64,000 bases of DNA. Source: JAVBMU01 sp031551755 (GTDB lineage: Bacteria > Actinomycetota > Actinomycetes > Actinomycetales > Cellulomonadaceae). A model generated the notes under the pieces. It saw only the letters and a program-made list of their open reading frames with translations. It did no database searches and was not told the DNA's origin. Location of the stretch: positions 17,626 to 81,625 of the forward strand of contig JAVBNE010000004.1 of the NCBI GenBank assembly GCA_031551755.1. The letters are read 5' to 3'. This document shows positions 1 through 8,194 of this stretch, piece after piece; position 1 is the stretch's first letter; every line of letters starts with the position of its first letter. The translations under genes were made by a program, and so were the position numbers.

Positions 1-167
1 GCACCGACGACGGTGAGCTGGTCAGCGCGGGTGGCCGGGTGCTGTCCGTCGTCGGTCGCGGAGCCGACCTCGCTGCGGCGCGCCGGTCGGCGTATGCCGG
101 CGTGGACTCGATTGTGTTGCCCGGGTCGCATCACCGGACCGATATCGCGCAACGGGTACTGGGGTAG
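1..167 (+). CDS. purD: phosphoribosylamine--glycine ligase, C-terminal end (partial)
   Basis: Only the last 54 codons are present, read from base 3 to a TAG at 165-167. The peptide has the PurD C-terminal pattern: a hydrophobic GGRVLSVVGRG strand, an Ala/Arg-rich helix with SAYAGVD, and a closing HHRTDIAQRV. PurD (GARS) ligates glycine to phosphoribosylamine using ATP, the second step of de novo purine synthesis, in the cytosol. This C-terminal part belongs to the ATP-grasp enzyme's final domain; the catalytic core lies upstream of the window. purC follows about 3.5 kb downstream, so the call agrees with the purine-rich context. Confidence 0.85.
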   Translation, partial: TDDGELVSAGGRVLSVVGRGADLAAARRSAYAGVDSIVLPGSHHRTDIAQRVLG

Positions 168-235
168 CGCGACTCGGGTGCGGGCGAGCGGCGTGTTGCC
201 CGTGCGGCCACGCTTTGCCGGTGCGAGTGTGAGGC

Positions 236-655
236 ATGATCCGGTTCCTGCTGCGCATGGCGATCAACGTGGTGCTGGCCGCGTTGGGTCTTCTGCTCGC
301 GTCCAAGCTGATCGACGGCGTGACGATTGAAGCCTCCGGTTTCGTGGTGGCGGTACTCGTGTTGGCGCTCGCCCAGGCCGTGCTCGCGCCGTTCGTGTTC
401 AACGTGGCCCGCAAATACGCCTCGGCGGTTCTCGGTGGCATCGGGCTGGTGTCCACGTTCCTCGCCCTGTGGGTGGCGACGCTCGTGGGCGACAGCCTGG
501 TGATCTCGGGGGTGGGTGCCTGGATCGCGGCGACGCTCGTCGTCTGGCTGGTCACGGCGCTGGGGGGCTGGTTCCTCGGCTGGCTCGTCATCACGCGGTG
601 GTGGGACCGGCGCCAGGAGACGAAGAGGATCCGGGCTGCCGCCAGCAATCCGTGA
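236..655 (+). CDS. phage holin family / PF04020-like small membrane protein
   Basis: A 139-residue protein with four predicted membrane helices, roughly residues 5-30, 33-60, 64-90 and 95-122. It ends in a short basic tail (WWDRRQETKR). The opening MIRFLLRMAINVVLAALGLL and the LIDGV turn after helix one match the PF04020 'phage holin family' of small four-helix membrane proteins. Despite the name, these are common chromosomal proteins of unknown function and are not evidence of a prophage. It sits between purD and a convergent ATPase gene. No strong Shine-Dalgarno is visible, so the ATG at 236 rests on length and the family N-terminus. Confidence 0.75.
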   Translation: MIRFLLRMAINVVLAALGLLLASKLIDGVTIEASGFVVAVLVLALAQAVLAPFVFNVARKYASAVLGGIGLVSTFLALWVATLVGDSLVISGVGAWIAATLVVWLVTALGGWFLGWLVITRWWDRRQETKRIRAAASNP

Positions 656-708
656 GGTGAGCGGCTGCGTCGCCGTCCGGCCGTGTGGCTGCTCGCGCCG
701 TGGATATC

Positions 709-1980
709 TCAGGGTCCGAGGAGGGCAAGGGGTACGACAGCGACACCGTCAACACGCCGATATGCGTGCTGTCCCGTATACAGGACGGCGCGGTCCATGA
801 GACGCTCCCCTAGCTGTGATCCGAGCCAGTTGAGGTGCTTGACGTCACTGTCTGTCACAGTATCGGCAGCCTTGACCTCAAGTGCGATACACCGGCCGTC
901 GTCTGTCTCGACGATGATGTCGATCTCGCGGTCCCCATTCTTTGTTCGTAAGTGGCCGATGTGCGCGTTCATTGCATCCGCATAGACCCGAACGGACTGA
1001 ACGGCGAGAGACGCGAAGAGGGCACCAAGCCATGTTTCGGTCCCGGGGGTGACTCGCGCTCCTTCGCCCACGAGTAACCCGAGTTCGCCGACCCCAGCGA
1101 GGCGGGCTGCTAATGCAGGGTCGACAAGGTGGTGTTTAGCGGAGTGTGTGAGCCGCTTCAGCGGCGTGAACACCGGAGTCCACGCCTCGACGGGATCGAG
1201 GATGAAGAGTCGCTGCAGATGCTCGCGGTACCCGTCGACGGTCGACTTGGCGGGCTTATCAGGTTCGCCAGCCGTTGCGGCGTCGAGGATCTTTGTGTAG
1301 TCGGCAGTGGTGGCAGTAGCTGCGGCGTAGGCACGCAGCCAGGCCCGCAGTGCCGCAGGCCTTCGAAGGGTGATGCCGTTCTCAGGCATGTCTCGCTCGA
1401 CGATCCGGGCGAGGTAGCCGTCGAGCTGCCGGTCGCGGTCGGCAGGGGCAAGGATACGGATCCCTGGAAACCCTGAAGCGAGGATCTCCACGACGTACCC
1501 ACGTGTCGCCAAAGGGCTTGTGCCCTTGACTGTTGCGGCGCCAGCGTGCATGGCGCGAAGCGAGACCGTTGGGTCCGCAATACCGCGTTCACTTAGTGCC
1601 ATGGGTCGCATGGTGAGCCGTACGATCCGGCCCGCACCACTGTGAAGCCTCGCACTAGCTGCGGCCCCGGCTGAACCAGCCAATAGGAAGCGTCCACCCG
1701 TAGCCGGAGCGTCGTCGACAGCCTGGCGAACTCGGTTCCACACGTGGGGTTCGAGTTGCCACTCGTCGATAAACACCGGCGGTTCGAGTTCGGCGACCAG
1801 GTCATAGTTCCCCGCGACACTGGCGCGGTTTCGTGGGTCGCTCATGGACAGGAGGGTCTTGGCCCGTCGAGTCGCGGTGGCCGTCTTGCCGACGCCCTTT
1901 GCGCCCTCGATTGCGATCGCCGCCAAGCCTGGCATGGCCTCGTCCAAGACCTCGTCAATCACCCTGCGCCGGTAGTCCAC
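709..1980 (-). CDS. AAA ATP-binding protein with DUF4143 domain
   Basis: A 423-residue protein. Residues 25-33 are a Walker A motif (EGAKGVGKT), and a Walker B-like FIDEWQ follows near residue 92. The C-terminal half ends in a restriction-endonuclease-like fold typical of DUF4143, with the ...DREIDIIVE... and ...ALEVKAAD... segments. AAA_14/DUF4143 proteins are widespread and sporadically distributed in bacteria and archaea. Their role is unknown, and they are often found among accessory or defence genes. The ATG at 1980 starts directly at the conserved N-terminal segment (MDYRRRVIDEVL). A 23-bp tandem repeat lies just upstream. The gene is probably accessory, inserted between purD and purC. 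Confidence 0.8.
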   Translation of the reverse strand: MDYRRRVIDEVLDEAMPGLAAIAIEGAKGVGKTATATRRAKTLLSMSDPRNRASVAGNYDLVAELEPPVFIDEWQLEPHVWNRVRQAVDDAPATGGRFLLAGSAGAAASARLHSGAGRIVRLTMRPMALSERGIADPTVSLRAMHAGAATVKGTSPLATRGYVVEILASGFPGIRILAPADRDRQLDGYLARIVERDMPENGITLRRPAALRAWLRAYAAATATTADYTKILDAATAGEPDKPAKSTVDGYREHLQRLFILDPVEAWTPVFTPLKRLTHSAKHHLVDPALAARLAGVGELGLLVGEGARVTPGTETWLGALFASLAVQSVRVYADAMNAHIGHLRTKNGDREIDIIVETDDGRCIALEVKAADTVTDSDVKHLNWLGSQLGERLMDRAVLYTGQHAYRRVDGVAVVPLALLGP

Positions 1981-2012
1981 AAGGACAACCTAGCATCTGG
2001 ACAGAGTTCTAT

Positions 2013-2072
2013 CAGTCGTTTCGACGCCCTCGAACCAGTCGTTTCGACGGGTCTGAACCAGTCGTTTCGACG
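2013..2072. repeat. three 23-bp tandem repeats upstream of the DUF4143 gene
   Basis: The 14-mer CAGTCGTTTCGACG occurs at 2013, 2036 and 2059, exactly 23 bp apart. The first two 9-bp intervening segments are similar (both end in CGAAC or TGAAC) and the third copy diverges after the core. The array lies 33-92 bp upstream of the ATPase start at 1980, in the only gap between two minus-strand ATPase genes. Each core plus its spacer contains an imperfect GTTTCGA / TCGAAC dyad. It may be an operator or a dispersed palindromic repeat. Confidence 0.85.
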
Positions 2073-2148
2073 GAGTGTTCGTCCGAATGGTTCGTGCGAG
2101 CACCAGCAGGCGCCTGGACTCCTCCGAAGTCTGTGCGCGCCGCGCCCG

Positions 2149-3669
2149 CTACGGCTCGTCCCGGGTGATCCGGAAAGTGCTGAACTCGCCGCGCCTCACG
2201 ACGTCGCGGTCGTCGAACTCGCCACCCTCGAACCCGTCCTCCGCCAGGAACGTCACCGGGGACCCTCCGAGCAAGCTCCGGGTGATGCCTTCGGCGTCGT
2301 CGGTCAGCTCCGAGACGGCTTCGGCGAGGTCGTCGTCGCCCACCGGGTGCCCGGCCTCTACGGCTCGCAGCACCGCCCTCCGGATCGCCTCCTTGACGAA
2401 TGACGCCGTGACCCCCTCGGTATGTTCGGCCGCACTGTCCAATGCCACCGCCGTGAACGGGAGGCCGGCGCGGTAGAGCTCGAAGAGCCGCCGTCGTGCG
2501 GGGAGGTCGGGCAACGGGATCTCCACGGCCAGGTCGACGCGGCCGGGCCGTTGCGCCAGTGCCTGTTCCAGCAGGTCGGCGCGGTTCGTCGTCAACAGGA
2601 AGGCGACGTCGGCATCCGGTGCCAACCCGTCCATGGCGTCCAGCACCTCGAAGAGCAACGGCTGGGGGCCGTCGTGGAAGGAGCGGTCCTCGGCGATGAG
2701 GTCGCAGTCCTCCAGGACGATGACGGCCGGTTGCAGCGCGCGAGCCGTGTCCGCAGCCAACCCCACAAGCTGCAACGTGGAACCAGCGAGCAGGATCACC
2801 GTCGCCTGGGGGCATTCGCCCACCAGATGCCGCACGGTGTGCGTCTTGCCGGTACCGGGCGGCCCGTAGAGCAGCACGCCGCGCTTGAGGTGCTGCCCGG
2901 CGTCGAGCAGGGCCTGCCGGTGCCGGGCCACCCCGATGACCTGCCGCTCGACCCGCTCCAGGGTGTTCGGCGGGAGCACGACATCAGCGGCCGGGACCCG
3001 CACACGTTCGGTGAAGGTCACCCCGCCCGCCGTCGGGCCGTAGTCGGAGGCGGTGAAGGTGATGACCTGGCCGCGCAAGATGCTGTGTTCGATCATGTCC
3101 GCACGGATCTGGGCGAGAAGCCGCAGCGCGACGTCCTCATCGGCGCACATCACCTCGATGGCGCCCGCCATGCCATGACGAGGGCTGGCCATCCGCTGTA
3201 GGAGGGCCACGGGTGCGCCCTCGAAGGTGAAGAGCCGTAACCCGAACCCGACCGCGCGGCGCTCCGTGCCGGGACCGGTCGGAGCCCGCGTGTAGTCGAC
3301 CGCCCCGACGGGGAACTGCTTCCAGCTCTCTGACTGCTCGACCAACTCCGAGAACGCGTTGTGCAGCCGTTGCTCCCCACCGCCGATGCCGAGGAGCCGG
3401 GCGCTCTCGTCCGCCTCGGCCAGCCGCTCGATGGCGATGTCAGCATCCAGACTGCGCAGCGTCGAGACGGTTTCGGTGAGCACCGGAAGCCCGACCGCCC
3501 GCTTACCGAGATGCTCGGCGAGTACCTCGGCCAGCGCCGGTCCGGTCGACTGCTGTTGCTGTTGGGCACGCTGGTTGGCGCTGTCCATGAAGGCGGCGAA
3601 GGTCTCCAGGAAGGCGTCCATGCGCGCGTCGTCGTCGCCGGTGGATGCCGTCGGGTTCCGCGGAGTCAT
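2149..3669 (-). CDS. AAA+ ATPase (Cdc48/FtsH-type ATPase module)
   Basis: A 506-residue cytosolic protein. Residues 1-230 are an N-terminal domain of no recognised family, with a Gln-run (QQQQQ) near residue 38. An AAA+ module follows: Walker A GPPGTGKT at 269-276, Walker B VIVLEDCD near 316-323, sensor-1 LLTTNRADLLE, and arginine-finger-like QRPGRVD. The C-terminal lid helices end near residue 480. This is the classical AAA clade pattern. No protease or transmembrane segment is present, so it is not FtsH itself. The substrate is unknown. It is divergent from purC with only 18 bp between start codons, so the two promoters must overlap. Confidence 0.85.
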   Translation of the reverse strand: MTPRNPTASTGDDDARMDAFLETFAAFMDSANQRAQQQQQSTGPALAEVLAEHLGKRAVGLPVLTETVSTLRSLDADIAIERLAEADESARLLGIGGGEQRLHNAFSELVEQSESWKQFPVGAVDYTRAPTGPGTERRAVGFGLRLFTFEGAPVALLQRMASPRHGMAGAIEVMCADEDVALRLLAQIRADMIEHSILRGQVITFTASDYGPTAGGVTFTERVRVPAADVVLPPNTLERVERQVIGVARHRQALLDAGQHLKRGVLLYGPPGTGKTHTVRHLVGECPQATVILLAGSTLQLVGLAADTARALQPAVIVLEDCDLIAEDRSFHDGPQPLLFEVLDAMDGLAPDADVAFLLTTNRADLLEQALAQRPGRVDLAVEIPLPDLPARRRLFELYRAGLPFTAVALDSAAEHTEGVTASFVKEAIRRAVLRAVEAGHPVGDDDLAEAVSELTDDAEGITRSLLGGSPVTFLAEDGFEGGEFDDRDVVRRGEFSTFRITRDEP

Positions 3670-3674
3670 GATGC

Positions 3675-3680
3675 GAGACT
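3675..3680 (+). promoter_or_regulatory. candidate leaderless -10 element of purC
   Basis: The hexamer GAGACT is followed by 7 nt and then the GTG start of purC. The same hexamer sits 6 nt before purF, and TAGACT precedes purS. The short distance leaves no room for a ribosome binding site, which suggests a leaderless transcript. No clear -35 is visible. Confidence 0.4.
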
Positions 3681-3687
3681 AGGGCCT

Positions 3688-4638
3688 GTGACTGACAGCA
3701 CTCCCATGGCCCCCGCCCTCGACCTACCGGGTTGGCGGCATGTCTACTCCGGCAAGGTCCGCGACCTGTATGAGCCGGATCTACCCGCTCTCGGCGGGGT
3801 GCATCCGCTCGGTGACGTCGTGTTGGTCGTGGCGAGCGACCGGATCAGCGCCTTCGACCATGTGCTCTCGCCCGGTATCCCCGACAAGGGCGTGGTGCTC
3901 ACGCAGTTGAGTCTGTGGTGGTTCGACCAGCTCGCCGACCTCGTGCCGAACCATGTGGTGTCCACCGAGGCATCCGCTGAGCCGGGGGACGGGTTGGTGC
4001 CCGACGTCGTGGCTGGCCGGGCGATGATCTGCCGCCGGTTGGAAATGTTCCCCGTGGAATGCGTGGCCCGCGGGTACCTCACCGGGTCAGGGTTGGCCGA
4101 GTACCGGGTGGACGGCACGGTCTGCGGGGTGTCGTTGCCGCCGGGTCTGGTGGATGGTTCCCGGTTGCCGGCGCCGATCTTCACGCCGGCGACGAAGGCG
4201 GAGCTGGGTGAACACGATGAGAACGTGAGCTTCGAGGTCGTGGTGGCGCAGATCGGTGCGGAGCACGCCGCTCGCCTGCGCGAGCTGACGTTGGCCGTGT
4301 ACGGCCGGGCAGAGTCGATCGCCCGGGAGCGGGGCGTCATCTTGGCGGATACAAAACTCGAGTTCGGGGTGGACCCGACGACCGGGGCGACGGTGTTGGG
4401 TGACGAGGTGCTGACCCCGGACTCTTCCCGGTTCTGGCCGGCGGATTCCTGGGAGCCTGGGCAGCCGCAGCCGAGTTTCGACAAGCAGTACGTGCGGGAC
4501 TGGCTGGCGTCTGACGTCTCCGGGTGGGACCGGGCCGCAGACGAGCCGCCTCCCGCGTTGCCTGAGGGGGTTGTCGAGAAGACTCGCGACCGGTACCTGG
4601 AGGCCTTCGAGCGGTTGACGGGCCGGCCACTCGTGTGA
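3688..4638 (+). CDS. purC: phosphoribosylaminoimidazole-succinocarboxamide synthase
   Basis: SAICAR synthetase, 316 residues. It ligates aspartate to CAIR with ATP in the purine pathway. The N-terminal VYSGKVRDLYE is the family's ATP-binding start. VVASDRISAFDHVL and the LEMFPVECVARGYLTGSGL segment are the PurC signature regions, and LADTKLEFG carries the metal/ATP-site acidic residues. The reading frame is open further upstream (to about 3361) but crosses the divergent ATPase gene, so the start is placed at GTG 3688. ATG 3706 is an alternative. The length matches the actinobacterial PurC, which is longer than the roughly 240-residue short form. It is followed by a toxin-antitoxin pair and not by purS directly. 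Confidence 0.95.
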   Translation: MTDSTPMAPALDLPGWRHVYSGKVRDLYEPDLPALGGVHPLGDVVLVVASDRISAFDHVLSPGIPDKGVVLTQLSLWWFDQLADLVPNHVVSTEASAEPGDGLVPDVVAGRAMICRRLEMFPVECVARGYLTGSGLAEYRVDGTVCGVSLPPGLVDGSRLPAPIFTPATKAELGEHDENVSFEVVVAQIGAEHAARLRELTLAVYGRAESIARERGVILADTKLEFGVDPTTGATVLGDEVLTPDSSRFWPADSWEPGQPQPSFDKQYVRDWLASDVSGWDRAADEPPPALPEGVVEKTRDRYLEAFERLTGRPLV

Positions 4639-4665
4639 GGGGTGGGTCCTCCGCCGTTCGCGTGC

Positions 4666-4706
4666 CGTAGCTTTGCGTAGCACTTCGTAGCATTAGGCGC
4701 TAGAGT
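4666..4706 (+). promoter_or_regulatory. promoter with three 10-bp direct repeats before the antitoxin gene
   Basis: Three consecutive 10-bp units, each beginning CGTAGC, start at 4666, 4676 and 4686. They lie directly upstream of a TAGAGT hexamer at 4701-4706. The ATG of the antitoxin follows 7 nt later at 4714, so the transcript is probably leaderless. The 10-bp period puts all copies on the same face of the helix, across the expected -35 position. This suits cooperative autorepression by the Phd/YefM-type antitoxin, which is an inference. Confidence 0.6.
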
Positions 4707-4713
4707 TCGCGGT

Positions 4714-4968
4714 ATGACCACGGTGATCAGCCAGCGAGACCTACGCAATGACTCGGGTCGCGTGATGGATCGCGTTGAACATGGCGAGCGATTCACGATT
4801 ACCCGGCATGGGGTGCCCGTCGCGGAGCTGGTGCCTGTCCATGGCCGCCGAGTGTTTGTGCCGCTGCGCGAGGCTGCTGCCGCCCTTCGCGATGTCGGAC
4901 CGGTCGACTACGCGGAAATGCGCGCTGAGGCGGATGAGTTTTTCGCCGACGGCGGTGACAGGATCTGA
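4714..4968 (+). CDS. type II antitoxin, Phd/YefM family
   Basis: An 84-residue protein with the Phd/YefM fold signature at the N-terminus: ISQRDLRNDSGRVMDRVEHGE, then FTITRHGVPVAELVP. This half normally dimerises and binds operator DNA. The acidic C-terminal part (DYAEMRAEADEFF) is the expected toxin-wrapping tail. It is followed after one base by a PIN-domain toxin. Such antitoxins neutralise the ribonuclease and autorepress the operon. The three phased repeats and the leaderless promoter just upstream fit autoregulation. The pair interrupts the purC-purS neighbourhood and is probably a mobile accessory module. Confidence 0.88.
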   Translation: MTTVISQRDLRNDSGRVMDRVEHGERFTITRHGVPVAELVPVHGRRVFVPLREAAAALRDVGPVDYAEMRAEADEFFADGGDRI

Positions 4969-4969
4969 C

Positions 4970-5386
4970 GTGGACGCGCAAGGCCTTCCGTCGAGCGGAC
5001 TCCTCGACACCTGCGTTCTGATCGACCTCCCGAAACTGGCTGAAACGGGACAACTGCCTGAGCAAGGGGTGGTAAGTGCGGTAAGCCTTGCTGAGCTGAC
5101 CTACGGCGTCGCCACCGCCAGGAACCCGATAGAGGCGGTGCGGCGCGCGCAGGTGCAGGCCCGGATCCAGGCGCTCTTTGACCCACTGCCTTTCGATGAG
5201 CGGTCCGCACTGAAGTATGGCCAACTCGTGGCTTCGGTGATCGCCGCTGGCCGGCACCCTCGACCGAGGCGGATCGACCTCATGATCGGCGCTGTTGCCG
5301 CAGCCAACGACCTGCCGCTGTACACGTCCAACACGACGGACTTCATTGGGCTTGAAGAGATTCTCAACGTGATCGCCGTCGTGTAG
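4970..5386 (+). CDS. type II toxin, PIN-domain ribonuclease (VapC-like)
   Basis: A PIN-domain protein of 138 residues if started at GTG 4970, one base after the antitoxin stop. The acidic residues of the PIN active site are visible: LLDTCVLID near residue 12, SLAELTYG near 48, DLMIGAVAAAN near 103, and a final TSNTTDF. VapC-type toxins are Mg-dependent endoribonucleases that cleave tRNA or rRNA when freed from their antitoxin. The open frame extends back into the antitoxin gene, but the coupled GTG gives the normal family length. The antitoxin partner is Phd/YefM-like, a common pairing with PIN toxins. Confidence 0.88.
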   Translation: MDAQGLPSSGLLDTCVLIDLPKLAETGQLPEQGVVSAVSLAELTYGVATARNPIEAVRRAQVQARIQALFDPLPFDERSALKYGQLVASVIAAGRHPRPRRIDLMIGAVAAANDLPLYTSNTTDFIGLEEILNVIAVV

Positions 5387-5397
5387 TCGGCCCCGCC

Positions 5398-7020
5398 CTA
5401 CAGCCCGCCGAGCACCTGCGCCAACAGGATCTTGACGACCATGGACGTCGGGTAGACCAACGCGTACCCCAGGGCGACCCGGCTGTCGAAGCCGGTGCGC
5501 TCATTGGCGTAGGCGAGGATCGCCGGTTGCGTCTGGGTGCCGCCCAGCACCCCCGCGAGTTTGGTCATGCCCATACCGAAGGCCCGGCGCATCACGAAGA
5601 AGACGATCATCCCCATGGTCATCGTCGAAACGGCGCCCACGAGGAGGAGGGACACGATCTGGTTCGGGTCCCAGTAGGTCACGATCTGCCCACCGGCTCG
5701 CGCGCCCGCGAAGGCGAGGAAGACGAAGAGGCCCAGCTCGGAGAGCACGGTCGCCGCCGTGTGCGGGAGCGTCGTGATGATCGGGCCGATGCGCCCGATC
5801 CGGCCCATCACGAGGCCCACCAGGAGGGTCCCAGCGGCCGAGCCCAAGGTGAAGCCGGTCCCGATGGGGATGTGTACGGTGCCGAGCAGGACGCCGAGGG
5901 CCATCCCGATGCCGAGGGCGATCGGGTTGATGTCGGTGAGCCCGCGGGCGGAGTCACCCAGGTAGGCGGAGATTCTCTTGATCCGGCCGCTGGGCGCGAT
6001 CACCCGCAGGCGGTCGCCGGGCTGCACCACGAGGGAGTCGTGGGCGAGCATGTCGAGGTCGCCGCGCCGGACCCGGACGACCATCGCCCCGAACCGTTCG
6101 GCGAGCTCAAGTTCCTTGATCGTGCGGCCGGCCAGCCTCCCATCCGACAACGTGATGCGGCGCATGTCCACGTACTGCCGGTCGGCGAAGAGGTTGTGGG
6201 AGGAGGAGTGTCCCAGCTCCCGGGCTACCTGTTCGATCAGCTCGGGCGGTCCCACCACGGTCACCAGGTCGCCTTCCTCCAGGACGCGTTCGTCGTCGGC
6301 CGCGACCTGTATTGGATTGGTGTCGCCGCGGCGCACATGGGAGAAGGTGATGCGATCGTCGAAGGACTGTTCGATGTCGCGGATGCGGGGACGGTCACCG
6401 CGGTCGACACGGGCGGTCAGGTTGGTCAATGCGACCGGGGCGTCCTTGTCATCGGCCCGGCGGCGCAGGGCCAGGATGGTCAGTGCCAGGATGCCCAGGA
6501 CGCCGAAGAAGTAGGTCACCGAGTAACCGACCGTCGGGCTGTTGGCCGAGGGGTCGCCTGCCGCGTCGATCGCGGCCGCCAGCGCCGGGGTGTTAGTCAT
6601 CGATCCGGCGAAGGCGCCCGCAACCAGCGGCGAGGGCAGGCCGAGTGCCGCACCCACGCCGATCGAGACTGCCGCGGCCGCCGCGATGGCGACGGCAGTG
6701 CCGAGGATGGGCCACAGGCCGGTCCGCAACGAGGCGAAGAAGTTCGGCCCCGACACGATTCCGACGGTGAAGGTGAATAGTGCCAGTCCCATGCTGCCAA
6801 TGGTTTCCAGCGTTTCCAGCAGGTGCTCGAACTCGGGGGAATCAATTGAAATGCCGATACCGACCGCCAAGGCCGTGAAGCCCATGGCCACAAAAAGCAC
6901 CGCGGCGGCGCCAAGAGAAATTCTCCGCACTTTGATCCGGCCAATGGCCGCGCCGACGGCAACCAGGAGGAAGAGGGTGAGAATCGGTTGGTCGATAAAG
7001 AATTCCAGAACCCCACGCAC
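5398..7020 (-). CDS. AspT/YidE-YbjL family transporter with TrkA-C domains
   Basis: A 540-residue integral membrane protein. The N-terminal membrane block (about residues 8-185) and the C-terminal block (about 365-540) are related halves of the YidE/YbjL duplication family. They carry TFTVGIVSGPNFF in the first half and FLAFAGARAGGQIV in the second. Between them lie two cytosolic TrkA-C/RCK-C-like domains (about 200-360), with GDLVTVVGPPE and PGDRLRVIAPSGR strands. Family members include aspartate:alanine exchangers; the substrate here is unknown. It converges with the toxin gene (11 bp apart) and diverges from purS. No regulatory RNA is evident. Confidence 0.82.
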   Translation of the reverse strand: MRGVLEFFIDQPILTLFLLVAVGAAIGRIKVRRISLGAAAVLFVAMGFTALAVGIGISIDSPEFEHLLETLETIGSMGLALFTFTVGIVSGPNFFASLRTGLWPILGTAVAIAAAAAVSIGVGAALGLPSPLVAGAFAGSMTNTPALAAAIDAAGDPSANSPTVGYSVTYFFGVLGILALTILALRRRADDKDAPVALTNLTARVDRGDRPRIRDIEQSFDDRITFSHVRRGDTNPIQVAADDERVLEEGDLVTVVGPPELIEQVARELGHSSSHNLFADRQYVDMRRITLSDGRLAGRTIKELELAERFGAMVVRVRRGDLDMLAHDSLVVQPGDRLRVIAPSGRIKRISAYLGDSARGLTDINPIALGIGMALGVLLGTVHIPIGTGFTLGSAAGTLLVGLVMGRIGRIGPIITTLPHTAATVLSELGLFVFLAFAGARAGGQIVTYWDPNQIVSLLLVGAVSTMTMGMIVFFVMRRAFGMGMTKLAGVLGGTQTQPAILAYANERTGFDSRVALGYALVYPTSMVVKILLAQVLGGL

Positions 7021-7145
7021 GGGTGTCTCCAGTTCGACGGCAAGGGTGTCGCGGGGTCCGGGTAGGCCCTGTGCCAGGATAGTCCCGGCTTTCGTAGCAG
7101 GCTCGATCGGGGCGTCCCCGTGTCTTGGGCCTGCCGGGGCGCCGG

Positions 7146-7151
7146 TAGACT
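7146..7151 (+). promoter_or_regulatory. candidate -10 element of the purS-purQ operon
   Basis: TAGACT lies 42 nt before the purS GTG. Transcription starting about 7 nt downstream would give a leader of roughly 36 nt that contains the GGAGG ribosome binding site at 7183-7187. The hexamer resembles GAGACT in front of purC and purF. Confidence 0.4.
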
Positions 7152-7193
7152 CGCCGCAGCCCGCAACTGCTATGCCATCTCTGGAGGACCCCC

Positions 7194-7487
7194 GTGGGAC
7201 GCGTCGTCGTCGAGGTCATGCCCAAACCCGAGATCTTGGACCCACAGGGCAAGGCCGTCTTCGGCGCCTTGCCCCGGCTGGGAATTGCCCAGTTCACAAG
7301 TGTGCGCCAGGGCAAACGGTTCGAACTCGAGGTGGACGGCCCGGTGACTCCCGAGATCCTCGCGGCCGCCCGAGAGGCCGCCACCCGGCTGCTGTCGAAC
7401 CCCGTGATCGAGGACGTCGTGCGCGTGGCGGACGCCGCCGGTGAGCGTGTCGCGGGTGAGGGCGACGAGGGGACGGAGGATTCCTGA
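7194..7487 (+). CDS. purS: phosphoribosylformylglycinamidine synthase subunit PurS
   Basis: A 97-residue small subunit of FGAM synthase. It bridges PurQ (glutaminase) and PurL (synthase) in organisms with the three-part enzyme. The N-terminal [19 protein letters not shown] and the central [12 protein letters not shown] are the PurS signature, and the last 15 residues are an acidic tail. The GTG at 7194 has GGAGG 6 nt upstream. The stop overlaps the purQ start by one base, so the two are translationally coupled. purL is 16 kb away, which is unusual because purS, purQ and purL are often contiguous. Confidence 0.95.
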   Translation: MGRVVVEVMPKPEILDPQGKAVFGALPRLGIAQFTSVRQGKRFELEVDGPVTPEILAAAREAATRLLSNPVIEDVVRVADAAGERVAGEGDEGTEDS

Positions 7488-8194
7488 TGACTTCAGGTGG
7501 GCGCATCGGCGTCATCACCTTCCCGGGTACCCTCGACGACCGGGACGCCGCTCGGGCCGTCCGGCTGGCGGGTGGTGAGCCCGTCGCGTTGTGGCATGCC
7601 GACGCTGACTTGCAGGGCGTGGACGCCGTGGTGGTGCCGGGTGGATTCTCCTACGGTGATTACCTGCGTGCTGGCGCGATCAGCCGGTTCGCGCCCATCA
7701 TGGAGTCGGTGGTCGACGCCGCACGCGGTGGAATGCCGGTGCTCGGCATCTGCAACGGCTTCCAGATCCTCACGGAAGCCCACCTTCTCCCGGGGTCGAT
7801 GATCAAGAATGATCACCTGCGGTTCGCCTGCCGTGAGCAGGGGTTGCTTGTGGAAAACACCGACACCCCGTGGACCGGGGAATTTCGGCCACGGCAGCGC
7901 ATCGTGGTGCCGTTGAAGAATCAAGACGGGCAATTCGTCGCAGATCAACGGACGTTGGATGAGCTTGAGGCCGAGGGACGGGTGGTTTTCCGTTACGACG
8001 GGGCGAACCCCAATGGCTCAAGAAACGGCATCGCCGGGATTTCGAATGCCGCTGGCAATGTCGTGGGTCTGATGCCGCACCCAGAGCATGCGGTGGAGGC
8101 CGGGTTCGGTCCGGCCGGCGACGGTGGACCCCGGGCCGGTACCGACGGCCTGGGCATTTTCGCCTCGGTGTTGGGCTGGTTCGCCCGGCTGTGA
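7487..8194 (+). CDS. purQ: phosphoribosylformylglycinamidine synthase subunit PurQ
   Basis: A 235-residue class I glutamine amidotransferase subunit. It releases ammonia from glutamine for FGAM synthesis by PurL. The nucleophile is Cys89 in [11 protein letters not shown], and the His/Glu pair lies in [10 protein letters not shown] near residue 200. The oxyanion region [13 protein letters not shown] is also present. The ATG at 7487 overlaps the purS stop, and a GNAT gene overlaps its own stop by four bases. The three genes therefore form one tight operon. The length is usual for PurQ. Confidence 0.96.
   Translation: MTSGGRIGVITFPGTLDDRDAARAVRLAGGEPVALWHADADLQGVDAVVVPGGFSYGDYLRAGAISRFAPIMESVVDAARGGMPVLGICNGFQILTEAHLLPGSMIKNDHLRFACREQGLLVENTDTPWTGEFRPRQRIVVPLKNQDGQFVADQRTLDELEAEGRVVFRYDGANPNGSRNGIAGISNAAGNVVGLMPHPEHAVEAGFGPAGDGGPRAGTDGLGIFASVLGWFARL

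Noticed and set aside
236..655. Prophage holin as evidence of phage
   Set aside because: PF04020 'holin' family proteins are common chromosomal membrane proteins; no phage gene is near.
5527..6780. A 417-codon open frame on the + strand
   Set aside because: It is antisense to the AspT-like transporter, which has clear membrane and TrkA-C features; the antisense product has no domain.
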